Source: Gracilariopsis chorda (taxonomy: Eukaryota > Rhodophyta > Florideophyceae > Gracilariales > Gracilariaceae). Taken from it: a stretch of DNA of 64,000 bases. The translations under genes were made by a program, and so were the position numbers. Shown one piece after another: positions 10,253-21,496 of the stretch (within the stretch, counting starts at the first letter, position 1; each line of letters starts with the position of its first letter). The notes beneath the pieces were generated by a model. That model was given only the letters and a program-made list of their open reading frames with translations, made no database searches and was not told where the DNA came from. The DNA lies in NCBI GenBank assembly GCA_003194525.1, contig NBIV01000296.1, forward strand, positions 32,615 through 96,614, written 5' to 3'.

Positions 10253-12640
10253 CCGCATCACATGTCGATTCACCGCACAGTTCAGAAATGCATGTAAGAA
10301 TTTCCCGCTTCAATCTAACTTAGCAGAGTTACCAAACTCGTAATCAGTGCCGCTGCAGAATACATGGAACCGGAGTTATCTAATAGTGCTTCTATGTCTA
10401 TCCAACATCGAGTACCCACTCATCTTATGTCTGCTTTGTGCGTCTCTTTCAAATAATATTTCGAATGTCATGGGTGCCATGATTTAGTTGTAGTTGTCCG
10501 TCATTAGAATAGAATGTTCAGTCATATGAACAAAAAGCTCTGACGTAGTTGTTTCCTTGTCGTGGTTTTCACTATCTGCAACGTCTCCAGAATTGCACTT
10601 TGCACTTTTATATCAAAGCAGGGTCGAATCGGATTTACATATCTTCCAGGTTTTTTGAACACCATGATCGGTTGCAATACGTCGCTTTCTATCAGTGCTT
10701 TGTCTCCAAATCATGAAGTGTTTGGAAGAACTTGATGATCCACCAGCTGCACATGCTACCTCAATGGCTCCATTGCATAAATTTCGTCACCGTGTTGAAA
10801 GGGTTTATTTCATTGCTGATGCATAACCTGAATATTGTTGTCGGGATTGCGCTCATTTGAAAAGAAACCAGTTATAATGAATAGAAGAAATGGATTCGAA
10901 AGTGATTTGAAGCTCCCATTTATGGTTGCTTTGCCGTGCTTTTCAACTCTCATTCTTTTTGCCTTAATCATCTTCACATTGACTTTTGCGACCTCTTAAG
11001 AAGACTGTTACTCCACAGCTTCATTAGAATTCTGTTTTCTAGCAGCTTACTTTCTTCCCAGTTCTATTTTATCTATCTTTCGGTTCACCAAGTTTGCCTC
11101 GAATGCTTCATGAGCGGCCCATATATGTTTCGTCACGTTTACGTATTACAACTGCCAGCCACGTCCGTCATAGTCCCTGTCGGCTCTGTCTGAAATTCGA
11201 GTCTTCTGTTGGAAAAGTGATTCTTCATTTTCTGAAGACTAAGTCGACAATAGTACTGGTGGAATAGGCTAGAAGCCTCTGCCACCCTGATGAACGTCAT
11301 GAGCCGTTTAGAGTACGTCTTTCAAATGTAGGGTAGAACAGACATCCTCTCTGCTTCATCGAGGATTGCAGCGTTGTAAATGGTGATCAAAAGCTCCAGA
11401 TGTTCTTCAACGTACAAGTTTGCATGAATTGAAAGCTTGCTTGGGGGCCCAGAATATCCCTTTTCATGAATATGACACGCGAAGGCTGAAGGACCAGTAA
11501 AACTTGAACAAGAATAGTACCGGATAATGGAGAAGGTGGAGACGCGAGTGGTGAGTTCAAAGCGTAGGAAAGAGTTAAGAGCATTCAATGAGCATATCGA
11601 AAGACCAAGGAGTTCTCGAAATGAAAACCCCCGATGAAAACTTGGAAATCACAAAACCCTTTTCGCATCGTACTAAAAAAGCTAGCTACTTTGGCTTTGC
11701 TCACTGCATCATCATTTATACATGATTCATGAAACGTGCATCACTTGACCGATTTGTTGCACTGCTGTAAAAAGAGTGTTGTAGTCAAATGAAAACGGCA
11801 AAAATAGCGCATCACATCCTGAAAATCGTCAAGCGGATATGTTATGCCTTTATTAACACTTTATCGGTGCTTAAAAGCCATACATTGCCCTTCTTTTCCT
11901 GAAAAAAGAGTTAGCCGTGTCAAAGCTCTTTCTAGAAGCAAATTTTGCACTTTAAAGATTCCAGTTGGAGTGCAATATTCATGGCTCTGAAACTCCTTTT
12001 TAATTCTCGCAAAATCCCATGTATCCTCCACATGAACACCACTAGCAAAAGAAATGCCTTTTGTTTATGTTTGGGATGTCGCGCGGTTTGCAAATGGAGT
12101 GTGGCCGCTTTCAAAGGATTGCAATCAGAGTGTAAATTGAATGCCAAGTTTATGGCCAGCACTCTATCTCTGTACCATTCGTGCTGTTTGGAACTTCTAT
12201 TTGGAAACCTTGAATCTAGGCCAGAACTAGAAATTCCAATACCTTTGGGTGGCCTTCTATTAGCCTCCGTGCGTGATCCAAAACTGCCATACATGCTCCA
12301 AGTGCACTCCTGTGATTCCAAAAATTCTTCTAGAGACAAAGAAACCGTCTAGCAGCTATGAAAGTAGCAAGAAAGTCTCAAACCACGACTGTCAAGAGTA
12401 ATCCCGGCTGCAAGAGAATTGAAAGATGAGATTTCCATTCAAAGCAGAGAGGAAACGTTTTGAATCCTGACAAGTATAAAACACTGTTATGATGCGCATC
12501 ATAGTCAGAAACTCTTACCATTCCAAAACTTTTGAGGAGAGCACCCAAGCGGCACAGGCAGCCAAATCCGGCTGCTCATTGCCGTCCTTTGAAGATTGTA
12601 CAGCTGAAATTGAAATCGTGCAAAAAATATTGGTTCCGAT
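10253..12640. other. No gene recognised
   Basis: The region has moderate to high AT content with only short frames. Overlapping frames of about 135 codons occur on both strands at 11932-12352, and neither shows a domain. A minus-strand stretch near 10400-10850 reads partly like an old transposon protein but is too broken to name. Confidence 0.4.
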
Positions 12641-13078
12641 ATGGCTCCACTCGGTAGCATTATTGATGCAGAATATGATATGATTGTTCAACTCTCCAGT
12701 ACTTCTGTAGCAGTATCTCCAGAACATCACAAACATACTCAGATTGAAGTCAAGGACGTCCATCAGCAGCAGGAAGGCCTCGGAAAGAAAGAAGTAAATG
12801 TTCAATCAGATGATATACAACCTGGTGTACTGATGAGTGAAGAAGCTAGCTTCGAGATCGATGAAATCGAAACCAGCGTCAACGAGCCAAACTTTGAGGC
12901 AATATCCGACGCATCAAATAGGCAAAGGACCCATTCAACTTTTCAACATTTTATAAAGGACCACGGCTTTGTAGTACAATTGGTCATCAAACATGGCCAG
13001 CTTAGAACAGAGATGATGAGCAATGGGTTATTGGAACGAGACACCAAATGTAAATCTTGGGTTAGAGTGAGGAAATAG
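12641..13078 (+). CDS. Hypothetical acidic protein, doubtful
   Basis: A 145-codon frame starts with ATG and is rich in Glu, Asp, Gln and Ser in its first 100 residues. No domain, signal peptide or membrane segment was recognised. It lies in a gene-poor, transposon-rich stretch, has no obvious promoter and no relative elsewhere in the window. It could be chance, an exon, or a fragment of a decayed gene. Confidence 0.2.
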   Translation: MAPLGSIIDAEYDMIVQLSSTSVAVSPEHHKHTQIEVKDVHQQQEGLGKKEVNVQSDDIQPGVLMSEEASFEIDEIETSVNEPNFEAISDASNRQRTHSTFQHFIKDHGFVVQLVIKHGQLRTEMMSNGLLERDTKCKSWVRVRK

Positions 13079-13699
13079 TTCTTTTGGAAGTCTCCACTTC
13101 CAATCCACCTGTTTCTTTACTGTTTGAAGCGTCATAGTTCCTTAATACCTGAATATCTCAAGACTTACAAATCATACAATCATCAGAGCTGTAGCTCAAT
13201 ACAGGATCCAATATCTATTCTCGGATGCATATCTGGAAAAAGATGCCGTCGAGCAATTCTAAGGGGCCCATCTAAAAGTCTTTACCTCTATTGATAGTAT
13301 TGGAAACAACTGAAACGCTGCTTTCCTCGGAAAGGATGCAACAAACATGTATTCAAAGACCACTTTGACTAAGTGCTTGGATGCTCCCGATGTAAACGCT
13401 TCAAAGTAGATGTTATCCCATCTGCAACCATAATAACTCATGCCTTAGCTAGCCGCCACGAAATCAATTGATACAACACAACACCAAAGACATCTGAGAG
13501 AGCATAAGTATTTATGGCGAGGGCACTGCCCAAAAGAGTTCCAGCCTGCTGCATAGAAACGTATAAAACGAAGCATTCTCATCGAAGTCGCAGTGGATCT
13601 GAACCCATCCTCCCGCCCAACACCGAGGTTACTAAAAGGCAGCATTATGATTACAATAGCGACTCGGTCTGGCGTGATGGTCGAACCCGTGCTCGCACC

Positions 13700-14070
13700 C
13701 GATCTCATGTATCGCCGCAGCCAGTCCGTAATCGTCGCAAAGCGAGACAGCTAGCTCCCCCAACGGCGAAAAGGTCCTGTGTGAACTCATCGGATATATT
13801 TCATTTCGGGAATGCCTTACGGAGGGCAATGTAGAGACGGGGGGAGAGCTGGAGGATCGGGCCTATTACATGCCGCTTTCACTCAACACAGCACTCAGGG
13901 ATGGTGGGCGCAAGGGTAATCAGGAGAATAGGTAGTATTGGTCGTGGACGCGGTGGATGTGGGGGAACAGGGGTAAAAAACGGGGTAGAGAATATACCGT
14001 GGCGGAAGATCGGGCGGTGATGAAACACCGCATGTGGTACGTGGACAGCGAATAGGTTCCAAACCTAACT
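13700..14070 (+). pseudogene. Relic of a dispersed gene family (AYYMPL motif), copy 1
   Basis: The plus-strand translation, with frame breaks, aligns with 22530-22980. Both copies share a CE...Y..F.EC.TEG segment, then GGEL or GAEL, then AYYMPL, then a WSWTR/WLWTR followed by WMWG/LMWG block and a REY.VA motif. Nothing similar in known families came to mind. The agreement at protein level despite stops in each copy suggests both derive from a real gene now decayed. Confidence 0.5.
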
Positions 14071-15575
14071 CTTGAAACTCGAAGGGACGACATTCCAGAC
14101 GGGATTCAGCTGAGGAGAGCAGGCCGCGAGCTTGAAGAGAACTTGACCGAGTTCTTCTCACGAGATTGGCCTCGTCTGGTACCGTTTACTCGAACTTGAA
14201 GAGAGCGGAACAACATCGGATTTGTTGTGCCCACTCGACACGTGGCCACAAAGCCAGCTTTTAACTCAAGGTTGCCCTAAATGAAGGTAAGAGCATTTCC
14301 AAACCCATCCAGCGATGTGCCATGCCACACTCTCCACTTTCTACTCTCCGCATTCTCTGGACACAGCTCGGTGTGGTGCCCCTATCATTTATCGTTTAGC
14401 AAAGTAGAGCCGAAGAACACACAAATTGAAAAGCATCCGAGACGTGAATGATGCGTCTGCAGGCTGTTGTATTGCAAATGATTCAGCCAAGTAGTTATCA
14501 CGAAACACACCGGGCACATTGCAGGATGAACGATTCGCTAAGCTCCTTTCGAAATAAATTTTCTAGCAGATAGTGCGAGAAAGAGAAACTCTTTTAAGAC
14601 GGTTGGGAAGAAGGGGGAGGGTTTGGGTTCTTGCTATTTAGACGAGGACGGCTGGCGGGCAGGTACGAGGCGAATTTGTGATAGTAGCAAAACGTGCGTG
14701 CACACGGCTGAATAGCCATGAACGAACGATGGCGTTTGTTTGGCCTTCTTTGTGTGCTGTCCTTGCCGAAGTTGGTGACTGTCAAGTACATGAAAACTCT
14801 CGTGGACGTTACACCTAAGTCCATAACCGGTTAACGATATCACGGTGAGTCTACGACGGACGGCGGAGCTGGATGACTCCCACCCACTTCTCCCATGTAA
14901 AGCGTAAACCGAAATGTTCGAAGCAATGGTAAACCACAAGTCAGCTCCTGCATGTAGCACTTAGCTTCCTGGCTAAACAGTATCACCAGAATATTGTCGG
15001 TTGTTCACGAAACGCTTCGGTATAGCACGCGGTGCTGAATTCTCTTTCTCCATCTCCGATCAGTAGGACAATCGGATTCCAATACAATGGAGAGCATCGG
15101 GAGCGCAGCGCGTCGCCGATGTTCTCATTTTACATGGCTCCGGTTCTCCTGCCGCAATGACGACGTCTTCCGAGAAATTGCTGAATACATGAAATACGAT
15201 TAGAGTCACAAAAAAGGCAAAAAGCCGACCATGGGATATGCTGGAACACTATTCTTAGTGCACACCACTCTCATTCAATGTCACGGTGATCAGATATAGC
15301 AAAATATCGATAACAGAACTAAGGAATGCGAATGGTTGTAGATGCGAAAGATGCCAGAGAGCAGTGGCTGAAGATGCTTTCCGGCAGTCCTCGTCTTGCT
15401 GGCAGCCCGGTAGTGAACAGACCATAGTTGTGGGAAAGCAATGACGATTGGCTTTCGAGGAGTATTGTATGGACTAAGAAAATGGGTTCTGTCAATGCCA
15501 AAGCTGGAAAGAAAAGACAAGTAACTTTGACGGGATGAGCAGTGCACAATTGTGGCATGGTCGTGAATGAACGCT
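14071..15575. other. No gene recognised
   Basis: Short frames on both strands show no recognisable domain. No repeat shared with other parts of the window was seen. Confidence 0.4.
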
Positions 15576-16210
15576 CAATTGTTTTCTCGATTGTAGAGAA
15601 CTCTTTAAATGGAAGCGTATGAGATTGGCGTGGATGAGTGCATAAGCTGTAAGATGATGCTCGCCTTGCGACACGATCAGCTAAAAACATTGTTCCGTTT
15701 TAAGAAGGTAGAAGTCTCTGAACGACACGCAGTGCACATCGCGTGGATCCCAGCACATTTTAATACTGAGAAGAACGAGCGCGTTGATAAACTGGCCACA
15801 AAGGGTCTGAAACTACCATTGAGATCACAAATAACCGTCCCGATCGACATGGTTGACGTCAAAGCACGGTTATTGAACACGTCACATCGTCCGAGCTTGC
15901 TCACAGAGAAACCTGACTTACTGAAAACAGACATTAAAGCTAGGAAAGCAGAGGTGATGCTAGCTTAGTTCTATACAGGTCATGTTCCAACGTTTCATCC
16001 TGTTGCATCATTTCTCACCAAACGAACAGTTAGGTGTGAATGCTCAAGAAGAACAAAGAAGACCGTAGAACATTACATGCTGCGATGGCAGTTGATCAAC
16101 TGGACTAGAACAGATCATCTTCCTAGTCCGCGAGTGAGAAGGGGAAAGTCGTTCAAAGAAATGATTAGGCAGTGACCAAGCAAGTTCTTTGGTTTCCTGC
16201 GGAAAAAGAA
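15576..16210 (+). pseudogene. LINE (non-LTR retrotransposon) 3' end with RNase H remnant
   Basis: The frame 15609-15968 contains HIAWIPAHF followed by NERVDKLATKG, the C-terminal half of the RNase H domain found in many LINEs. After an in-frame TAG (15966-15968) the same frame goes on with YTGHVPTFHP, then RCEC and HYML, matching the C-terminal cysteine/histidine module that follows RNase H in these elements. Upstream reverse transcriptase is absent, as expected for a 5'-truncated LINE copy. This module is not visible in the separate LINE at 37-40 kb. Confidence 0.7.
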
Positions 16211-17788
16211 GCATCTTTAGACGATACTGCTACCCACAATGCATTTATAAAGCATTGGGGTCCCATAGTAAACAACAACAAGGGTTAACTTTGGAGGTGT
16301 GGGTCAGAACACGAGCTTTTGATGGCACGTAGCGTGCTTTTTGCGCACGTGCAATGGTTTGGACAATTGGATTAAAAGTGACTGCCGTACTTAAAACTTT
16401 AGCTTTGCAAGGCCGCGAGGACTGTGAATAGGTGGCTGTAAGCCTACTTTCACGTGAGCTCCCGCACGGGCGGAATCTCACCGACTGGTCTGGTAGTTAG
16501 AAAATTTATTTAAGCTAGCTACTACATGACACTAGTGTCTACCCTCGGAGGAGCAAGATAGACGAAGTAGAAGATAAGCAGTAAAGGACTATACGGTTGC
16601 CTGTATTCCAGCTGCGCACAGAGGCTGTTGACAGCTCTGGTCTTCTAAGTCTACCCTAACTTTACGAATTATCGTAATCCATATTCGCCTACAGATTCTA
16701 TATACCGTTACGGTCTACACCTTTAGGAGGGCGCTTACTGCCGTGCCAGTGCAGAAGAACCCGTTATCGGAGAAATCGTCACAGACTAAAAAATGGGTGC
16801 ACTTAAGCGACGAAATGGCGACATTCACAGATATCAGTCAGCTCCAGACACGAACAGGAGGCCATCAAGGGCCGCCTGGGTCAGCGGGCTACCCAGCCGT
16901 TGAGGCGCTTCCGGGCATTGGTGTTGGACGATTTTGAACGAAAGTAATACGTCCACCAGAATGGTTCTATCGGATTTATTTTTAAATTGTCACTCTGTAA
17001 ATGTGTCTCTTTTCTACTTTTAGGGCGCCTCCGTGATGCCAACTGTTGCTCTTCCGCATATGCAGCTGCAAGGAGCAGCGCCATGTGCAGCCCTTGAGCA
17101 TGGGCGCGCCCAATCAATGCCGCGCACGTGTCTGAGCATCTCGAGCTGTGAGGTCAGTGAAAGCAACAAAGTGGCTTGCCTCCGCCTTCAGATGGGAAGG
17201 AGGGAGGGGCCGGCTTTTATTGACTCTGGCCCTCCGGCGAGATCATCGGAGGGCCAACCAGACGTCTTCATAGAGACTGGCGTGCCATGCACGCCAGTCA
17301 GGTATGTCCACGTGGACAGCCTCTACAGTCAGCATAACTTAGTACATGTAGCGGGGTTTGGATTTCTCCTTTCTGACCCCCCTTTGACCTTGCGAGGAGG
17401 GCAGATCAGGGAGGTCATTTATTTATTGCCTCCAGTTGGAACGAAGGGACTGTATTCCACGTTCCAACTGGTGGCCAGCATGGCTCCATTCACAGTACGG
17501 GTAGACTAACTTACATACGATGTGAGGTGATCGGCTATCTCGGAGGTGACCCGGTCAAAACAATAGCGGCTTGTGATGGCACGTAAGATAGCGTGCTTGT
17601 TGCCTTCATGATTGCGTACACGTGCAACCGGTTTGCCAAGAGGACTTAACGCGCTGTGGCGAAACTACTTCCGCCCACCTGTCGTGACTTTACCTTGCGT
17701 CTACCGCACCTTGGAATCGTCTTCCTGCCTGTGTCGTCGTTGTTACATCTATCGAGGTGCGCCCTGTCGGAGCAAGAAAATCAGCATA
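16211..17788. other. Upstream region of the NLR gene
   Basis: A weak 158-codon frame (17036-17509) has no recognised domain. Short similar wording (GATGGCACGTA followed by GCGTGCTT) occurs at about 16320 and 17575, so small repeats are present. The promoter of the NLR gene should lie in the last few hundred bases, but no clear TATA element was identified. Confidence 0.3.
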
Positions 17789-20700
17789 ATGGACTATGTT
17801 GCCTTGGTTGACCCGGTTGTTACGGTGGTTGAAAAGCTTGAAGCAATCGTAAATCGGTATTATGAACGAGGCGATATCATTGAAGACAATAGAAGGCAGC
17901 TTGGTCGTCTCATCCGACAGTATGCCGAAGCTGCGGAAATACTTCGGCAGCTTGAAACGTCGAAAAATTTTGAAATTGACCGTGTTACAAGTGCAAGGTT
18001 ACGTCTCTTCAAGATTGATTTGGAAGAAGATGGGAAGACTCTTGAACAATGGAAGGAACCTATCAACAAGGCCAAGCGCACGAAAAGAGTTCGAAGAATG
18101 AAAGACGTACTAGATGAGTGCGAAGCAAGGAGCAAGGAGTTCTTCGAGTTTCTGAACGACAAAATCTCCCCAATGTTGTCAAGTCAACCTATGCGGCAAG
18201 ACTATTACAAAGCGCGGAATACGGTGCCACGGAACCCGCCGAGGCTGATACTGAACTATAATAGAAGCGATACATGCGAAGGCAAACTGAAAGATGCTGT
18301 TCTCTGCAAAGAACAGGGCCAAGTTGTTGCTGTTCTTGCTTGTGGACAAGGCGGTGTTGGGAAGACATGTGCCTTGCGGGGTCTTGCTGGCGAAACAGAA
18401 GTCAAGAGTGCATTTCCTGGAGGACTTCTTTACATCCAACTTGGGAATGACGCGACGATGAAGAGCATTGTGGAAGGCATTGCGACCGTAGTGGACAAGA
18501 CAGGGGGTGAGCAACTGGCTAAGAGTATAAGGGAAATGCCATTAGCAAAAGCAGCAGAGAAGGCCTCGGATTGGTTCTGTGCGCACACTTGTCTATTTCT
18601 CGTAGATGATATTTGGCGAGTGAATGGGATTGACTCGGGTGTGTTGACCACTCTTGAATCGATGATGAACGAGAAGAGTCGAATGATATACACAAGTAGA
18701 GATGAGCGTTTTCTAAATCGGGCTCATACAAGGATTGAATTTGGGAAGAAAGACAGGCACGGGGAACTGTCGCGCAGGATGCTGATGAAGCATGCAGGGT
18801 ATGATGCAGAGTGTGACCTCAGCGAGGAGAACAAGAATGCATTCGAGGCTATTCTAGATATGTGTGACGGGCTTCCGCTTGCACATGGTATTGCTGGAAG
18901 TTCAGTGTGGAATATCTCACGCACGAAGAGCGCAGAGCAGAAACAAGACGCATGGTCAAAGTTTCACCAGGGCATATTGTCGCATCGAAACGATATGTAT
19001 GATGTTACAATGGAGGGGTACGGCAAATTGCCCAAGATCGTTGATGCTTCCCTCGAAGTTCTGGAAAGATGTAACAGTAACGGAAGGTACTGCGAACGGT
19101 TTCGGGCTTTGTGCGTTCTTCAGAAGCAGGAGAAGGTTTCGACTCGAATGCTTCATAAATTGTGGGATATGGAGAACTTGGCTGATGCGGAACGAGTTGT
19201 GGACAGGTTCAAAGAAGTGTCCATTGCACAGAAACGGGAAGATGGGGGCTTGGTATACATTCAGTTGCATGACATTGTTCTCGATATTGCGACTCGAATG
19301 GCGGAAGGAAGAAGTGAGAGACACAAAATCTTTCGAGATCTGGTTTACAGTTACACTCCACGCCTTCGATGGGGTGATACTTCGTTTGAGTGGTGGGAGA
19401 CAGAAGATGACGGCTACATTCACGACAATGTATGTCGACTTCTTCGGAATGCTGAACATGTGGGCCAACTGATGTGGCTGTTGTCAAAGCCACAATGGAT
19501 CGCAAAACGTTTCGTGAAGAATGGAATCTACGCCGTTGAGCAGGACCTCAAGCATGGCATAGCCCTCGCAGAGAACAGCAATTACGGGTATGCGAATCAC
19601 AAGGAGCATCTAGATATGGTAGGCAGAGCTGCACGCATGTCAAACGCTACAGTCGCCACGAACCCTCGTGAAGTTTGGTTTCAACTGCACGGGCGTTTGC
19701 TGTTGCACGCGACAAAATGCGAGCAGACGAAGAAGTTTGTGGAGGAAATTGAGCAGTGCGCGCCGCGACCATGGGTAAAAGGATCTTTGGGAATTTTGCA
19801 AGCCCCAGGTGCTGCTGAGGAAATTATCAAACTGCCTGGAAAGGCGACGAGCAGCATAACAGTAGAGGACGATGAAACATGGATCTCCTGGAGATTTGAG
19901 TATGACGACAAGAGAATGGGTGTCTCAAAGCACACGAGAGCGAGTGGTGTGTGCGAACATCACCCTTTGGTCATGAAAGAAGAGGACAAGCGGTGGCTAT
20001 TCGATGTGCACTGCAAAGCATTCGCCAAAATGGGCGATCGGAGAAGCTTTGTGACAGCGCATGGCAACGGGAGAATTGTGACGTGGAATAGAGATACGGG
20101 GGAGATGGAGCGAGAGGTGGAGTGCCTCGGATACATTTCAGATGCTGGATGGAGGTTTATTGGGTTTAGCTGTGACGGGACACGAGTGGCGTCCACTTCT
20201 TCACAAGACGATATCCGAGTATGGGATACATGCAGCGGTGAGGCGATGGGGGCACCGCTCGTGGGCCACACAGCGCGTGTGACATGTGTTGCGTTTAGCT
20301 GCAACAGAAATGTGCTTGTGTCGGGGTCACAGGACATGACGGTGCGCGTGTGGAACGCGCAGAGCGGGGAGGCGCTGACGCCGCGGCTCGTCGGTCACAT
20401 TGACGAGGTTTGGTGCGTGGCTGTGAGCGCGGACGGCAAGCGCATTGTGTCGGGGTCCGACGACAAGACGGTGCGCGTGTGGAACGCGCAGAGCGGGGAG
20501 GCGCTGACGGCGCCGCTCGTCGGTCACACTGGTGCGGTTGAGTGCGTGGCTGTGAGCGCGGACGGCACGCGCATTGTGTCGGGGGCTCTGGACAAGACGG
20601 TGCGCGTGTGGAACGCGCAGAGCGGGGAGGCGCTGACGGCGCCGCTCGTCGGTCACATTGACGAGCTTTGGTGCGTGGCTGTGAGCGCGGACGGCAAGCG

Positions 20701-21496
20701 CATTGTGTCGGGGTCTAGGGACAAGACGGTGCGCGTGTGGAACGCGCAGAGCGGGGAGGCGCTGACGGCGCCGCTCGTCGGTCACACTGGTGCGGTTGAG
20801 TGCGTGGCTGTGAGCGCAGACGGCAGGCGCATTGTGTCGGGGTCCGCGGACATGACGGTGCGCGTGTGGAACGCGCAGAGCGGGGAGGCGCTGACGCCGC
20901 CGCTCGTCGGTCACACTGATACGGTTTGGTGCGTGGCTGTGAACGCGGATGGCACGCGCATTGTGTCGGGGTCACGGGACGAGACGGTGCGCGTGTGGAA
21001 CGCGCAGAGCGGGGAGGCGCTGACGCCGCCGCTCGTCGGTCACACTGGTTGGGTTTGGTGCGTGGCTGTGAGCGCGGACGGCAAGCGCATTGTGTCGGGG
21101 TCTTGTGACAAGACGGTGCGCATGTGGAACGCGGAAGACGGGAGATCGATGTTTATGCTGGAATGTGAGGCGAAACGTGTAGCGGTGGACGCGCACGGTT
21201 CGAAAGTTGTGACGGTTGGTCGTAGGGGCGGGAGCCGTTTGTGGGACGTGAGCAGCGGAGAGTGTGCGATGACGTCGACGCATGCGGCGTGGCCGCCGAC
21301 CGTCGCCGCGCTCGACCTGTCGTGGTCGGAAGAGCGGTCGCCGTGGAAAGAACAATTCGTCATCGAGCGGGAAGTGCGCGATGGAGGCGAGGCGGGACAG
21401 CTGCTGGCCACGTGTGAATGCTATGTTACAAATGTCAGCGGCAGCGACTTGTATGCCTCCCGCAATTTTGACAGAAGGTGCGTAATAATTCGTTGA
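17789..21496 (+). CDS. NLR-type receptor: helical N-terminus, NB-ARC ATPase, WD40 propeller
   Basis: The start is the first ATG of the frame; an upstream extension to 17612 would need a TTG. The product is 1235 residues from one exon. Residues 1 to about 135 are helical and charged, perhaps a four-helix bundle. The NB-ARC part shows a P-loop GQGGVGKT (186-193), Walker B LVDDIW (271-276), a TSR sensor-like motif, GLPLA (361-365) and LHD (493-495) in the place of the MHD motif. A helical region follows to about 750, then WD40 repeats: two diverged ones, seven nearly identical 43-residue units (825-1125) and a diverged last blade with a variable tail. This layout is a signal-transducing ATPase that senses a ligand through the propeller and oligomerises, as in fungal NWD/HET-E and Apaf-1 proteins. 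Function in defence or self/non-self recognition is inferred. An inverted paralogue lies at the right end. Confidence 0.9.
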   Translation: MDYVALVDPVVTVVEKLEAIVNRYYERGDIIEDNRRQLGRLIRQYAEAAEILRQLETSKNFEIDRVTSARLRLFKIDLEEDGKTLEQWKEPINKAKRTKRVRRMKDVLDECEARSKEFFEFLNDKISPMLSSQPMRQDYYKARNTVPRNPPRLILNYNRSDTCEGKLKDAVLCKEQGQVVAVLACGQGGVGKTCALRGLAGETEVKSAFPGGLLYIQLGNDATMKSIVEGIATVVDKTGGEQLAKSIREMPLAKAAEKASDWFCAHTCLFLVDDIWRVNGIDSGVLTTLESMMNEKSRMIYTSRDERFLNRAHTRIEFGKKDRHGELSRRMLMKHAGYDAECDLSEENKNAFEAILDMCDGLPLAHGIAGSSVWNISRTKSAEQKQDAWSKFHQGILSHRNDMYDVTMEGYGKLPKIVDASLEVLERCNSNGRYCERFRALCVLQKQEKVSTRMLHKLWDMENLADAERVVDRFKEVSIAQKREDGGLVYIQLHDIVLDIATRMAEGRSERHKIFRDLVYSYTPRLRWGDTSFEWWETEDDGYIHDNVCRLLRNAEHVGQLMWLLSKPQWIAKRFVKNGIYAVEQDLKHGIALAENSNYGYANHKEHLDMVGRAARMSNATVATNPREVWFQLHGRLLLHATKCEQTKKFVEEIEQCAPRPWVKGSLGILQAPGAAEEIIKLPGKATSSITVEDDETWISWRFEYDDKRMGVSKHTRASGVCEHHPLVMKEEDKRWLFDVHCKAFAKMGDRRSFVTAHGNGRIVTWNRDTGEMEREVECLGYISDAGWRFIGFSCDGTRVASTSSQDDIRVWDTCSGEAMGAPLVGHTARVTCVAFSCNRNVLVSGSQDMTVRVWNAQSGEALTPRLVGHIDEVWCVAVSADGKRIVSGSDDKTVRVWNAQSGEALTAPLVGHTGAVECVAVSADGTRIVSGALDKTVRVWNAQSGEALTAPLVGHIDELWCVAVSADGKRIVSGSRDKTVRVWNAQSGEALTAPLVGHTGAVECVAVSADGRRIVSGSADMTVRVWNAQSGEALTPPLVGHTDTVWCVAVNADGTRIVSGSRDETVRVWNAQSGEALTPPLVGHTGWVWCVAVSADGKRIVSGSCDKTVRMWNAEDGRSMFMLECEAKRVAVDAHGSKVVTVGRRGGSRLWDVSSGECAMTSTHAAWPPTVAALDLSWSEERSPWKEQFVIEREVRDGGEAGQLLATCECYVTNVSGSDLYASRNFDRRCVIIR
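20261..21163 (+). repeat. Seven near-identical 129-bp WD40 units
   Basis: Each unit encodes 43 residues beginning VGH and carrying RIVSG and VRVWNAQSGEALT. The units are nearly identical at DNA level except at a few codons: positions 4-8 (TGAVE, IDEVW, TDTVW, TGWVW), 17 (K, T or R), 23-24 and 26. The first and last units are more diverged. This is a coding tandem array prone to recombination and copy-number change. Confidence 0.9.

Noticed and set aside
17612-17788. N-terminal extension of the NLR protein by 59 residues
   Set aside because: It would need a TTG start and is Cys/Arg-rich without NLR character. The ATG at 17789 begins the helical domain.
20327-20914. Long open frame on the minus strand across the WD40 units (195 codons), and similar frames at 62796-63978 on the plus strand
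   Set aside because: It is antisense to a well-supported WD40 gene. The repetitive, GC-rich units lack stops in several frames, so open antisense frames arise from the repeat itself.
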